This document shows positions 10,746-20,923 of a stretch of 64,000 nt of DNA, in pieces. The DNA is taken from NCBI GenBank assembly GCA_963971535.1, contig OZ020593.1, forward strand, positions 19,763,681 through 19,827,680. The letters are read 5' to 3'. The notes beneath the pieces were generated by a model. The model was not told the DNA's origin. It saw only the letters and a program-made list of their open reading frames with translations, and ran no database searches. The translations under genes and the position numbers were made by a program. How positions within the stretch are numbered: the stretch's first letter is position 1; the number at the start of each line of letters is the position of its first letter. The DNA is from Notolepis coatsorum (lineage: Eukaryota; Chordata; Actinopteri; Aulopiformes; Paralepididae).

Positions 10746-11693
10746 TCGTCAAACTTGAGTGCTACAGTACAATACAGTACAATACTTAGTATCATACTGT
10801 AGACCTCCATGGCTTTGAATCCGCAGTAGGTCTACTTACAATACGTGTTCTAGAACTCTCTTGAGTAGGCCACCACAGGATTAAGAGAGGAGTGCGCGCG
10901 TGTGTGTGTGTGTGTGTGTAACACCACACAGTATGGTCTATGGATTATCACATGACATGACTACTGCAGTTAAAGTGAATCAGGGCTTGTGTTAAGGAGG
11001 GGGGGGGGGGGGGCATTTACACGATGAATGAACTCTGGGACACATTACGTCACTCTGAGGATTACAGTTTTCAATGTTTTAAAGGCCCAATCTAGAATGT
11101 GGGACCTATTATAGTGTCCTCCTACCACTTTTGTCCCACTAGTACTGGCTTAGTTTATGTTTCTTCCATTGGACTGAAGAAGCGTTTCACTCTTACACTC
11201 TGACACTGTTTGGTGGCTCAGACGAGCTGTACATCGTTTGTTTATTTGTAAATGATGGAGCACAGTGGTCTGACATTTCCCAAGAGATTTCATGCCAGTA
11301 TAGCAAGTCCTAACATGATTAACAAATCAAACATGTGACCACTTTTAATCAGTTCATTGTGTATTTCATTATTGCTTTTACTATTATCGTGTTGGATTGT
11401 GTTGTAAATATTGTGTTTTACTTTCAATGCTTCTGTTTTACAGTAGGTGTGTGGTTGTATAACATCTTGCCAAAATGACTACAGTTGCGAATTAGCCAGC
11501 TGGCTAAATCTGGCATATTTACAGTAATGTTGATTAATGTGTACTGTCCTTTTTAAATAAACTGAAATTGAAACTGAAACTGAAACATGACCTCTGATAT
11601 AGGCACAATTATAGGCTAGTGATACGTATAGCTTTGGTATACTGGCGAGACAAGAATAAGGATTGTGGCTTTAAATAAATGTGTTATGTATAG
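10746..11693. other. no gene; LINE tail and simple repeats
   Basis: A GT microsatellite lies at 10896-10918 and a poly-G run near 11000. A LINE-like 3' end (AAATAAACTGAAATTG, ACTGAAACTGAAACTGAAAC) ends near 11586. No coding signal is seen. Confidence 0.5.
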
Positions 11694-11695
11694 TA

Positions 11696-12704
11696 GGGGA
11701 GAACGGGGGACGTTGTCACACGGGTAGGTTGTCACATTCATTATATTTCACTACCAGAGGGTCCTATCTCCCATACTTTGGTATTTAAATGTCCAGAATT
11801 GGGGTCAGAGTTCACCTACATTGTCATCTTTGAAGTGAAACAGCTGAATTTGAGGTGAGAGGACTTTTTGTGTTTTTCATGTCCATTTGTGAATATTCCG
11901 CTCCTCAGTATTTTTCTTCTAGGCTTTTACACAATTGGTTTATAATGAAACAATTATTACCCTTAAAAAGTGTGAAGGGATAGCTATAGTTTAGATTGTT
12001 GTTAGCTAGCTAACTAGTTGTTAGATGGCTGTTAGCCTTGATGCTATCAAGACATTCCAGTTGGGGTTGGTCGTCACATTTGATTTGGGGTTGGTTGTCA
12101 CATGTTGTGTAGGCTATTATTGTTAGGTCGATTTATTGTGTTCTTATTTTGTTATATAGGATGACCTAAAGATGTGTTTCCTGTTTATGTACATGTTAAG
12201 ATGCATTAAGTTATGTATTTTTGTCAACTTGCAATTAAAAACTTTCAAATTTAGTTCTGCCTTCTTGTCTTCTTTTTAAGATTTCTTTTGTCACACTTTT
12301 TACTCTAGTGTGAATTGCTCATCATCAAAACATCTTTCAATAGTCATTCCTACATTAAATTGAAGCTTAAGATGTTGGCTTGAAATGCGTATCCCTCTCA
12401 TTTTCCAACGTATTGTAACAAAGAGTTAATCACCTATCAAAGACACTCTGACACATGGTGTGACAACCAACCCCATAGTCTGTGACAACCATCCCCATGA
12501 TGGGGTTGGTTGTCACAATGTGTCAGAGTGTCTTTGATAGGTGATTAACTCTTTGTTACAATACGTTGGAAAATGAGAGGGATACACATTTCAAGCCAAC
12601 ATCTTAAGCTTCAATTTATTTGTGGGAATGACTATTGAAAGATGTTTTGATGATGAGCAATTCACACTAGAGTAAAACGTGTGACAACGTCCCCCGTTCT
12701 CCCC
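11696..12704. mobile_element. TA-flanked 1009-bp DNA transposon with long internal palindrome
   Basis: The ends GGGGAGAACGGGGGACGTTG (then TCACAC) and the exact complement at 12679-12704 form a perfect 26-bp TIR flanked by TA on both sides, as expected for Tc1/mariner-like insertion. About 12285-12704 is a near-perfect inverted repeat centred near 12492, with arms of about 200 bp, so the right end folds back on itself. GGGTTGGTTGTCACA recurs internally. No transposase ORF is visible, so it is non-autonomous. Confidence 0.9.
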
Positions 12705-12706
12705 TA

Positions 12707-13250
12707 GCACTAGCCTACCTTTCTTTTGGTCGTAAGAGAAAAAATATTTCATTTTGTAACTATCAATTAACTACACTGCTATTTGGCGCTGCTGACTGAC
12801 GTCACCACAGCGTAGAAGCCTGGCTTTAGTCACAGACCTAGGATCAGATTTCCCTTACATTCCATAAGCTTAACAATTCGTACAATTCGTATATGTATAT
12901 ATTGTCTGCACTGCGCAGCCGTGGAATCGCGAGGCCATAGATTTAGAATAGATAGAAAGGGCACATTGTGGTGTATCATAATTAATTTGTTGAATACAAT
13001 AGAATTTTTATAACGTTGACACAAATTAAAGAATATTTACACTAAGTTCTCTTTTACCTCTTATTTAATTCATTCATTCATTTAATTGTAGGCACTGTTT
13101 ATATTGTACGTGTGTTGTATATTGTGTCCTATGTTACTTTTGTGTTTATTGTCTCTTATACACCATGGGAAGGGGGGCATGTAATTGAATTTTTCTGTAT
13201 GTCTTGCACAAATTGGAAAATGACAAAGTTGACTTTGACTTTTAACATGT
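12707..13250 (+). repeat. unassigned sequence followed by LINE 3' tail
   Basis: From about 13050 the pattern GTATGTCTTGCACAAATTGG, ATGACAAAGTTGACTTTGAC is a LINE 3' end with its short tandem tail. 12707-13049 shows nothing I can assign. Confidence 0.5.
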
Positions 13251-15886
13251 GTCTATAGTGTCAGACACTAATTGTAATTTTAAAAACGGATACTGCTGTA
13301 ATATAAAGTGAAATTCTACCATGCCTCAATGTATCAACTTTAAACATACACTAAATGTTAATGTTAGAAATGTTAATTTCCATTATTTCCACCATGTGCA
13401 ACATTTCCTAAGAACAGCAATGTCCATTCTATCAACTCCAAAACTGTGCTATGAGCTAAATTCTCCCAGTGCATGCAGAAGTAGAATTGCTGTCTTGTTT
13501 TGGATGAATGAGTAGAAATGAAAAACGGAAATCTTCTTTTATTAAAGTAGTTTTGACATGTGATAAATGTAGCACCCTGAAAATATGGCTATTATTCAGA
13601 AGTGCTGACTTGCCTTTTATCTCCCCTGGTGCACCAAGGCATACTAACTAGTTTCCATTAATATTCCCTCGAACAATGACGCGGGCGCCTCCTTCTTCTA
13701 CCGGCTGGAATATGGATTATAAACAGTATCACTGAATCATATTCTACCATCCAGTTTTCCCTGTGTGACTAGTTGGCGGTACCAGCAGGGGGCGGTGGCA
13801 GGCAGAGAGTGTACGAGAGAGAGACGGGAAAGGAAGCAAGCCAATGGAGACGGAAGAGGGAGAACGAGCCTCTTCGAGTTTGGACTTTGATGTGATCAGA
13901 CGTGTCTCGACAGAGCCCCCGTGGTGTGGTCCACACGGGCGAACATATTGAACTTGAGTATATGACGGGTTATCCCAGAAGGACCCGTGATAGTGCGTGA
14001 GTAAGAGAAACTGAACCCAAGGACTAACGTCCATAGGTAGCGTGTTATAGTAGCAGTGTGACGGTATAAGTAGCATGCTGCTAACGGCTATATTGACTCC
14101 AGTGTACACCGAGCGCGGGGCGCTGAAGAAGACCGTGGTATAGTCAGCCACGTTGCGCAACAGTATAACCATATAGCAGGTGGGCTGTTTGGAACCCAGA
14201 GAGTAGCTTCAGTGTAAGGTAGGGCAAGTGTATGGTGGCGCGTCAACCCAGCGCCGGCTGTCAACAACTCGTCTTCTCGGCTCCGGCGGTCGACAGCCCA
14301 GTACGGGAGTTCTTCGTCCAGCAGAGGTCGCCATCACCCAGCACACGCTCTCAGCCAGCTACTGCCCTCTGCTCCAGCCCCGCTTGCTAGCGCCCGCGAC
14401 GAGAGCGTTCAACGCCATCTTGCTACCTGGACGGTGGTGGCACGGCGAGGCCGCCATTTTGGTTGAGTACAATAGGGCGTCAATGCTCCGGATCTATTAC
14501 ACAGTACACAGTGTGGTGCGGCCTACGGGCGAAGCTAATGGTTGCTAACTACAGTTCATAGGGGTACCCCATCAACATTACATGCCGGCATTAGCATAGG
14601 ACTTTTGTTCTGGTACAGTGGGCCCACAATTTTGATTTCCTTTGAGTGTGATAACGTGTTGGTTCTTTAATAATAATTCCCATTTGAGTAACCCTTTCCC
14701 TGTGGGGAGGTTACAGACCTGGTGCATCATAAGTAAAGCCTTGGAGATGTATTAGTCTTGCCATATAATTAAAGCCTGATAGAGGTATTACACATGGTAC
14801 TGACCCAGACGTGGGCGATGAGTCAAACACATTGAAGTATATTATCCCTGATACTAACCCAGAGGTGGGTGTATAATATACGTGTCTATAAGGTATTGAG
14901 TTACACACGGAGCCATAGTAGGACTTCAGTCCATTCGACCACTCCTATTAAATCATTGTAACTGAACAGTACAATTAATATAAAGACTTAAATGGGGTTC
15001 TGTGTGCGTGTCCATTCCTGTGCCCAGTATTAACTCTTTTGGTGTGGGTAACGTATATATGATTAACCCCTTCCTACCCAACTCTTCCCTTTTCATTATA
15101 AGGTTTCTAGTGGTCATCAAGGGAGGGTACTGCTTGCGGGAGGAACGAATCTATTTATGCATATCAGTCACTAGGTGTGGGAGGGTTAACGGAGGTAATC
15201 AGGGAAGTGAGAGCGAGTTGGGGAGTACTGCTGACCGCCCCGGAGAGGCGAGGAAGACCAGAGTACCAAACCAGGTTGGTAAATCCCGGGCCCCATTCAC
15301 TCCCACTACTGGGCCCCAGGTTGACGTTCCAGGCCCAAAGACGAGGGTGCAGTCAGACGGAGCTCTACTGTGTCCAGCTACATTTGCTCTTCATTCATAT
15401 TACAAAAGTTATACTGGCACGGCTAATACAGCAATGGATTATGGGTAAATGCAACGTTAAAGCAGTGCCAATGTAAGACTGACTTTACATTAAACGAATG
15501 ACAATAATATAGTATAAAGTAGGGTATTATTTGGACTAAAGAATGGTGTTGCCTCACCCTACTCGCATGTTGAGGGAGAGCACCATACATTATACACTGA
15601 GAAACCACGGCCGAGAGTGAGCTCTCGGGGAACAACCCCACTTTGCCGGTAAACTCCTCTAGATGCCCCGATTTAAAATTGTTCACGACAGTAGACATAA
15701 TGCTACGTAATAGCATTTAGCGGGGTAACGTTAATGTTAGCTAGCTTGGTACTATGACCTGTGACGGGGAAAAGGCGACAGCGGACAGCCTAACAGACAA
15801 ATAGCGGCTGTGTACTGAACAACAGGCTGCCTACTGCTTAAACAATCATGTTAGCGGTAGAAGGGAACTCATTTTGTGCAAAAATG
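13251..15886. other. 2.6 kb unassigned, moderately GC-rich sequence
   Basis: No ORF longer than about 150 codons is present and none resembles a protein I know. 13680-14570 and 15180-15400 are richer in G+C and CpG than the surroundings. ATTAAA-like signals lie near 14946. It could be a decayed LTR, an old promoter/UTR region or a repeat I do not know. It ends abruptly where similarity to CERT1 exon 1 begins. Confidence 0.35.
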
Positions 15887-15990
15887 GAAACCAGAGCTGG
15901 AACTCGTCTGGTTCTTCAGAAGAAGATTTGGAGCCGGATTCGGGACACCTCCCTGTCAGTGGTATCGAGTTCGGCGGAGTTCTTAGCAAG
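15887..15990 (+). pseudogene. duplicate of CERT1 coding exon 1 (start codon lost)
   Basis: From AACCAGAGCTGGAACTC onward this matches the real exon at 31858-31971, including TTCGGCGGAGTTCTTAGCAA and the GTAAGC donor at 15991. In the CERT frame it reads NQSWNSSGSSEEDLEPDSGH then LPVSGIEFGGVLSK. It lacks the GIAGIA insertion of the real exon. The ATG at 15884 is one base out of frame. The CERT frame is open back to a TAG at 15802-15804 without any ATG. Upstream sequence does not match the real gene's upstream. The exon is probably dead, although the splice donor could still be used. Confidence 0.9.
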
Positions 15991-16062
15991 GTAAGCTACA
16001 TGTGTTTGTAAATCTGGTATGTCATAAATGTATAGATGTAGCAGTACTGTCTATCTGTATGT
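15991..16062 (+). repeat. left part of a LINE 3'UTR, split by element A
   Basis: TTTGTAAATCTGGTATGTCA to CTATCTGTATGT matches the LINE 3'UTR at 41818-41880. The match resumes at 30849 with ATGTCATATATGTTATGATG. This shows that 16063-30848 is an insertion. Confidence 0.88.
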
Positions 16063-17121
16063 GGGTCAATGACGTGACGCCTATTTTTTCTGTCCCACTG
16101 AATTTCTTACCTTAAAAAAAACATTAAAATTCATAAAAAGATTACATGTATCTCTAATACCTTCCCCATATACAGACCCACTCTAACTCCTCCAAACATT
16201 TGAGTTATTGGTAATTTTTCTGCTATCTGAAGTGTCAAATGTCCATGTGGGGCGACGGTCCAGCATTGACTTCTATTTGGACAACCGGCTTAAAATCACT
16301 TTAAATCTTTTTAAATATTTCCCTTGCCCTATTTGGCATAATTTCAAACATGTTTTGCATTCATTGACAAAATTATGAAGCATTTGCACATATACTTCCA
16401 TCATAATATACAAACGAATGTTGTCCGCATATGTTAATTTTATGAAATATCATCTGGGGCGACCATCAAGAAAACACAATTGTGGGACTTTTATTTTGAA
16501 ACCACCTCAAGGACAGGATGTTGCATCAGCCAGTCACATGTGAGGGACCCAGAGAAACAACTAGCAGGTTAGTAAGTCTCTTTCATATTGGCAAATAAAT
16601 CTCTTTTTTAACTGCTGTAATGTAGTTGCCACTTTTTGATGTCTTGTGGGACGACCGCCCCAAAACTGTGAATAATACGTTTGATCTGAAAATCTATATT
16701 TTGATGATGAATTTGATAGTGACATGTGGTAAGAGCTAGCTAGTTTGGTTTCTGTAGCTAATGGTTAGCCTGTAATATTTGACTGACCTTAAAAACATCA
16801 TCTGGGCGACCGAGTATCATGTGGGGCGACCACTGCTGAGTGTTTTAGATGATAGATATATGTCCTGTATTTGTAGTTTCTGTATATTTATATTTTATTC
16901 ATTTATATACATAAAGTTCTTTGTTTTAGCATAACTCTTTGTATACTTTAACATATATTTTTCAACATTTCTGTAATTTTTCATTCCTATTTAGGAATGA
17001 CTTTCTTTTTTAGTATTGTACAATCTTACGAGAATTTTTTTTAAACGGTATAGCATGACATTCCATTTAGGTAATTGTACATGTATTAGTCATGTTTAAC
17101 TAGTTTAACCTATTTTCTAGA

Positions 17122-17607
17122 TGGCACAAACAAGCAAACAGAAGACTGCTCACTACAGACGGCGGGTCAATGCAGACCCTACAGCAAGAGCCGACTATCT
17201 TGCCAGGAAAAGAGAAGGTAAAAAAAACTATAGGTAGGCAACATGCAGTATATTTTTCTCTGGTGTATTTCAAACTGTCATGTTAGTAGGATTAGGAATG
17301 ACATTTTCTGTAATATCTTGAACTTAAGTTTGTATGTAATTTAGCCCACCAGAATCAGTATCACAGTATACACCATTGTTTCAGCTACCAGAGAAGAAAA
17401 CAACAGGGCAAGATTCCATATGTGAAGTCAGATGAGCTATCGGAGAGGGAGAAGGCTGCATCCAGAGGTTACAGGGAGAAGGAAAAAGATGGAAAAGGCG
17501 ATGCTGGACCTGACACCACCATCCATGGAGAACACTCCACCAGTTCTGGCTGGTGTCGAAGTAGAGAAGAGCAGCAGGGCAAGCTGTGGTGGATCCCCTA
17601 CCTCTAA
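17122..17607 (+). pseudogene. two-exon N-terminus of a transposon-encoded basic protein, frameshifted
   Basis: Exon 1 starts at the ATG at 17122 and reads MAQTSKQKTAHYRRRVNADP then TARADYLARKREG. A donor at 17234 (TATAG|GTAGGC) and the acceptor TTGTTTCAG ending at 17380 join in frame to YQRRKQQGKIPYVKSDELSE then REKAASRGYREKE. This Arg/Lys-rich YRRR-type head resembles the N-terminus of a large family of uncharacterised, probably transposase, proteins in fish and cnidarians (from memory, not searched). After about 17480 another frame (MLDLTPPSMENTPPVLAG) looks more protein-like, suggesting a frameshift. No catalytic domain follows. Confidence 0.55.
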
Positions 17608-17941
17608 ATGAGGATTTGAATCATCACTAACATTTACTTTGATTCTACAGTAGGTTTAACTTCCCTTGAAACCATAGGTTATATATCCAGCTCATGATCA
17701 ACAGTGACATATTTCAACAATAAATGTTCAGTGGATTGCACTGTGCAACATCTCCATTATAATCTGATCAAAGTTTGTTTCGTGTTTGATATATCTTTGG
17801 GGAATATTGACTGTAGGAGCCAAAGCTATATTGTATTGTATGAATGTTTATGTTTATTTTTATAACCTTACATTGACACGGCATTAGGAATATTGATTGG
17901 ATTTAGATAAACTCATTGAACCGTCTTATTTTGTCATAATA
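17608..17941. other. element A interior, no gene
   Basis: AT-rich spacer between the truncated coding region and the 45-bp array. AATAAA-type signals are present (17720) and nothing else is recognised. Confidence 0.4.
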
Positions 17942-18172
17942 GAACATTCTAGAACATTTGTGATGTCACAGTATGATGTCATGACTGAACGTTCTAGAAC
18001 TTTTGTGATGTCACACTATGATGCATGATCAAACGTTCTGGAACATTTGTGATGTCACAGTATGATGTCATGACCGCACGTTCTAGAACATTTCTGATGT
18101 CACAGTATGATGTCATGAACGAACATTCTGGAACATTCGTGATGTCACCGTATGATGTCATAACCGAACATT
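17942..18172. repeat. 45-bp tandem array with heat-shock-element and CRE-like motifs
   Basis: About five units start at 17942, 17987, 18031, 18076 and 18121, with a partial sixth at 18166. Each begins with GAACATTCTAGAAC or a variant, which fits the nGAAnnTTCnnGAAn heat-shock-element pattern. Each also holds two TGATGTCA octamers, one base from the CRE TGACGTCA. It lies inside element A, outside the hAT. Confidence 0.85.
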
Positions 18173-18518
18173 AATAATTTAACTAAATGTAAAAAATATC
18201 AGTGTTTTGTTTTTTGGTGTGCTTCTTATTCTAGGTGTTCAGGTTGCCTGATTTGTTAAAACATGCACATGTACCTCAATTTGAAATGCCTGCAGTTTAC
18301 CATGAGATAATATAAAAGGAACTAGGGATGGCACCAATCCGATACTCAGTATCGGTATTGGTTCGATACTGGCCAAATTCACAGGATTGGATATCGGAAA
18401 AAGTATTTTCCGATCCGATCCAGCCCGTAAAGCATGCCATCACGTGAACAGTAGTAGCGTGACAACAACGTTAGCATTAGCTAAACGTAAGTCAACTTGT
18501 TAGCAGCGCGCCACGATC

Positions 18519-19100
18519 ATGTCAGCTGTGTGGAGTTATTTTAAGCTCAAAGAAGAGAAAGGCAAAACAGCCTGTGGTGTTATGCTAATGTGTGTGCATT
18601 AATACGACAGAGTACAGGCCACCGTACTGGGGTCACAGACAGGTACACAGGGCAGAGTAGACTAAGCGGATAATAACGGACCTGTGTGGTGGAGCTAACA
18701 GAATGAAGACACGCACAAACAAATACAGAGGACTCGCATGTATACTTGTGGAATAACACGACACAGCCAAGTGTAATATCTGCGACGCAAGTATTTCTAG
18801 GGGTGGCAGCAACACTGGAAACTTCAACACCACACAACACTTGCAGATTAATCTTGGAAAGGGAGTATGCTGAGTTCATATGTGCAATGAATGCCAAGAG
18901 GAAACGTTTTGTCGCAGCAGCTAACATAGCTGGAAACCATTCAGAAGCGAGAGAAACTCCCTGCAGACAGTAACAAAGCAAAGCTGAAGAAAACCGGGAA
19001 AATAACCACATTTATTGTGCTGGACGACCAGCCCCTTTCTGTTGTTGAAAATGTAGGTTTCCGACGCTTAGCCTCACTTCATGTTGCCAAACCGTCATTA
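18519..19100 (+). pseudogene. hAT transposase N-terminal remnant (BED finger)
   Basis: ATG at 18519 gives MSAVWSYFKLKEEKGKTA. A different frame at 18769 gives KCNICDASISRGGSNTGNFN followed by TTQHL, the core of a BED finger. A further frame near 18983 gives KITTFIVLDDQPLSVVENVG then FRRL, the conserved segment after the BED domain of hAT transposases. Frames are broken by indels and the RNase-H-like catalytic core is absent. The protein would normally bind the TIRs and cut the element. Confidence 0.8.
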
Positions 19101-19379
19101 TCTCTGACACGGCTATCTCAAATAAGTACAATGTTGTGTTTCTTTTTCAAATGTAGCCAAGAGTAAAGACCCTAACCCTATCAAAACAGCAGTCAAAGTG
19201 TATATTTTCAGCACTAGACACGAGGACAGGAAGCAGTCATGAAATCGCTGTAGTCTTATTAACGTATTAACTAAATAATTTGAACAAAATAAAAAGCAGC
19301 AGCACTATTGCATAACTGAGTCATGTGTGGTATGTATTTCTTCCTTTAGGGGAGTTTTTGATGTTTTATAGATGGCTAG

Positions 19380-20814
19380 TGTAACTGAGGGGTACAATTC
19401 CCTGACTGTATTACTAGATATGATACTTACTACCACTACCTTTGTACTTAATATTCGGCCACCCAGTACACGGCATAAATATATTATCATGAACACTCTC
19501 ACGTAGATGAAACGGATCCAACACAAATGTACGAATTAGAAACAGGTCTTTATTTCCTACACAGCGATGGTGTGTAGAATAAGCACTTAATCACTTAATT
19601 ACATTTATGAATTGAAATAGTATGCACTTTTATGGCAAGGAGTATTCGTCGGTATATCAATAGATAATGTCCAATCTCTGAAGGCGCAGGTGGTAAATAT
19701 ACGACCTGGAATAGTTAAGGAATAACAGCAATGATACTTTAATGATTATAGGCTGGATACACTAGAGGGGGTTAATCCGGTCGCTTGTAAGCCGACAGGA
19801 GTAGGAGGGGGGGGGGGGTAGAATCCAGCTGCCTCGTCCGGCCAAGGGTATCCCAGGAGAACCCACTGTAGTGCCGTTCAATGCGCCGGCGATCCTTGGA
19901 CCACAGATGAAAGCAGGTGGACTCTTTGTGGGCCGGCTCTCTCCGGTCCACGGGGGAGAGATGTGGAGAGACCTCGTCTTGCAGAGCGTCTCCTCACCTT
20001 GCGTCCTCTCCAGGGGGGGGGGGTTCCAACACACGGTAGTGTCGGGGGTCTTTATCCATAGAATAATCAAAGTATCCAAAGCATAATCCGTGCCTGGGAA
20101 GGCGGGCTGTCGTCGGTAGAATAATCCGGTATACAGGTCCACTCGCTCGTCGGCTCTGGGGCTCCTCGGGTGCAGCTTCACATAGGGTCAACCACCCTGG
20201 GTAAGCAGCCAGTTCTCTGCCCGAAACGATGGGGTACTGACTACGGTAGTATTCTCACCGCACGAAGCACTATATATTAACAGACTATTATTAGCTTAAT
20301 AGACTACGTCCAACTCGACGATATAGTGCCAAATATGACTATTCAAATATTAATATACACGATGTCTCAATACCGATGGTAGGCCGAACTTGGCCTTACT
20401 CCCACACGTGGCATCGCGGGGAGGCTTTACGTCTGTGACTCTATTGGAGGGTAAGAAACTGGACTGAAAAGAAAGTCCTACTTTAGTAGCGCAGTATATA
20501 TACGCACTATGAACAAATAGTCCCATTAGTGGTGCGGTAGCCAGATTCCTACGCGGAACTAGGACTTGTTCGTACATGTCGAGCGGTACGTTTGAACTGG
20601 GTCTGAGGGGTATGGCAGCCTGGCACCAAGGTCTCGACCAATAGTAGAATGGAGACTATTATGGGATGTTCAGTAGGCTAGAATGGATATTCAATGCATA
20701 TTGTACAAGGAATATACAAGGGATATCAGGGAATATTAGAGAATATACAAATACAATTAAATATATATATATAAATAAATATATATATTCGGTTTAATCT
20801 GGCCCTTCACAACA
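19380..20814 (-). repeat. 3' LTR of the BEL/Pao element
   Basis: On the minus strand it begins TGTTGTGAAGGGCC and ends CCTCAGTTACA, giving TG...CA termini. It matches 27086-28520 over its full length. The ORFs inside, including a 139-codon frame, are repeated in both LTRs and have no recognisable product. Confidence 0.97.
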
Positions 20815-20826
20815 GCCACCCCCTGA
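20815..20826 (-). promoter_or_regulatory. polypurine tract of the BEL element
   Basis: Read on the minus strand, TCAGGGGGTGGC abuts the 3' LTR. This is where plus-strand DNA synthesis would start. Confidence 0.7.
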
Positions 20827-20923
20827 ATAGGTCCCAGACCTAATCAGTTAAACGGAGACAGATTAATCGCGTTGTCTATTTACACATAAGGGTTTGCTGT
20901 AGGGGTCAGTCAACTTCACAAAG

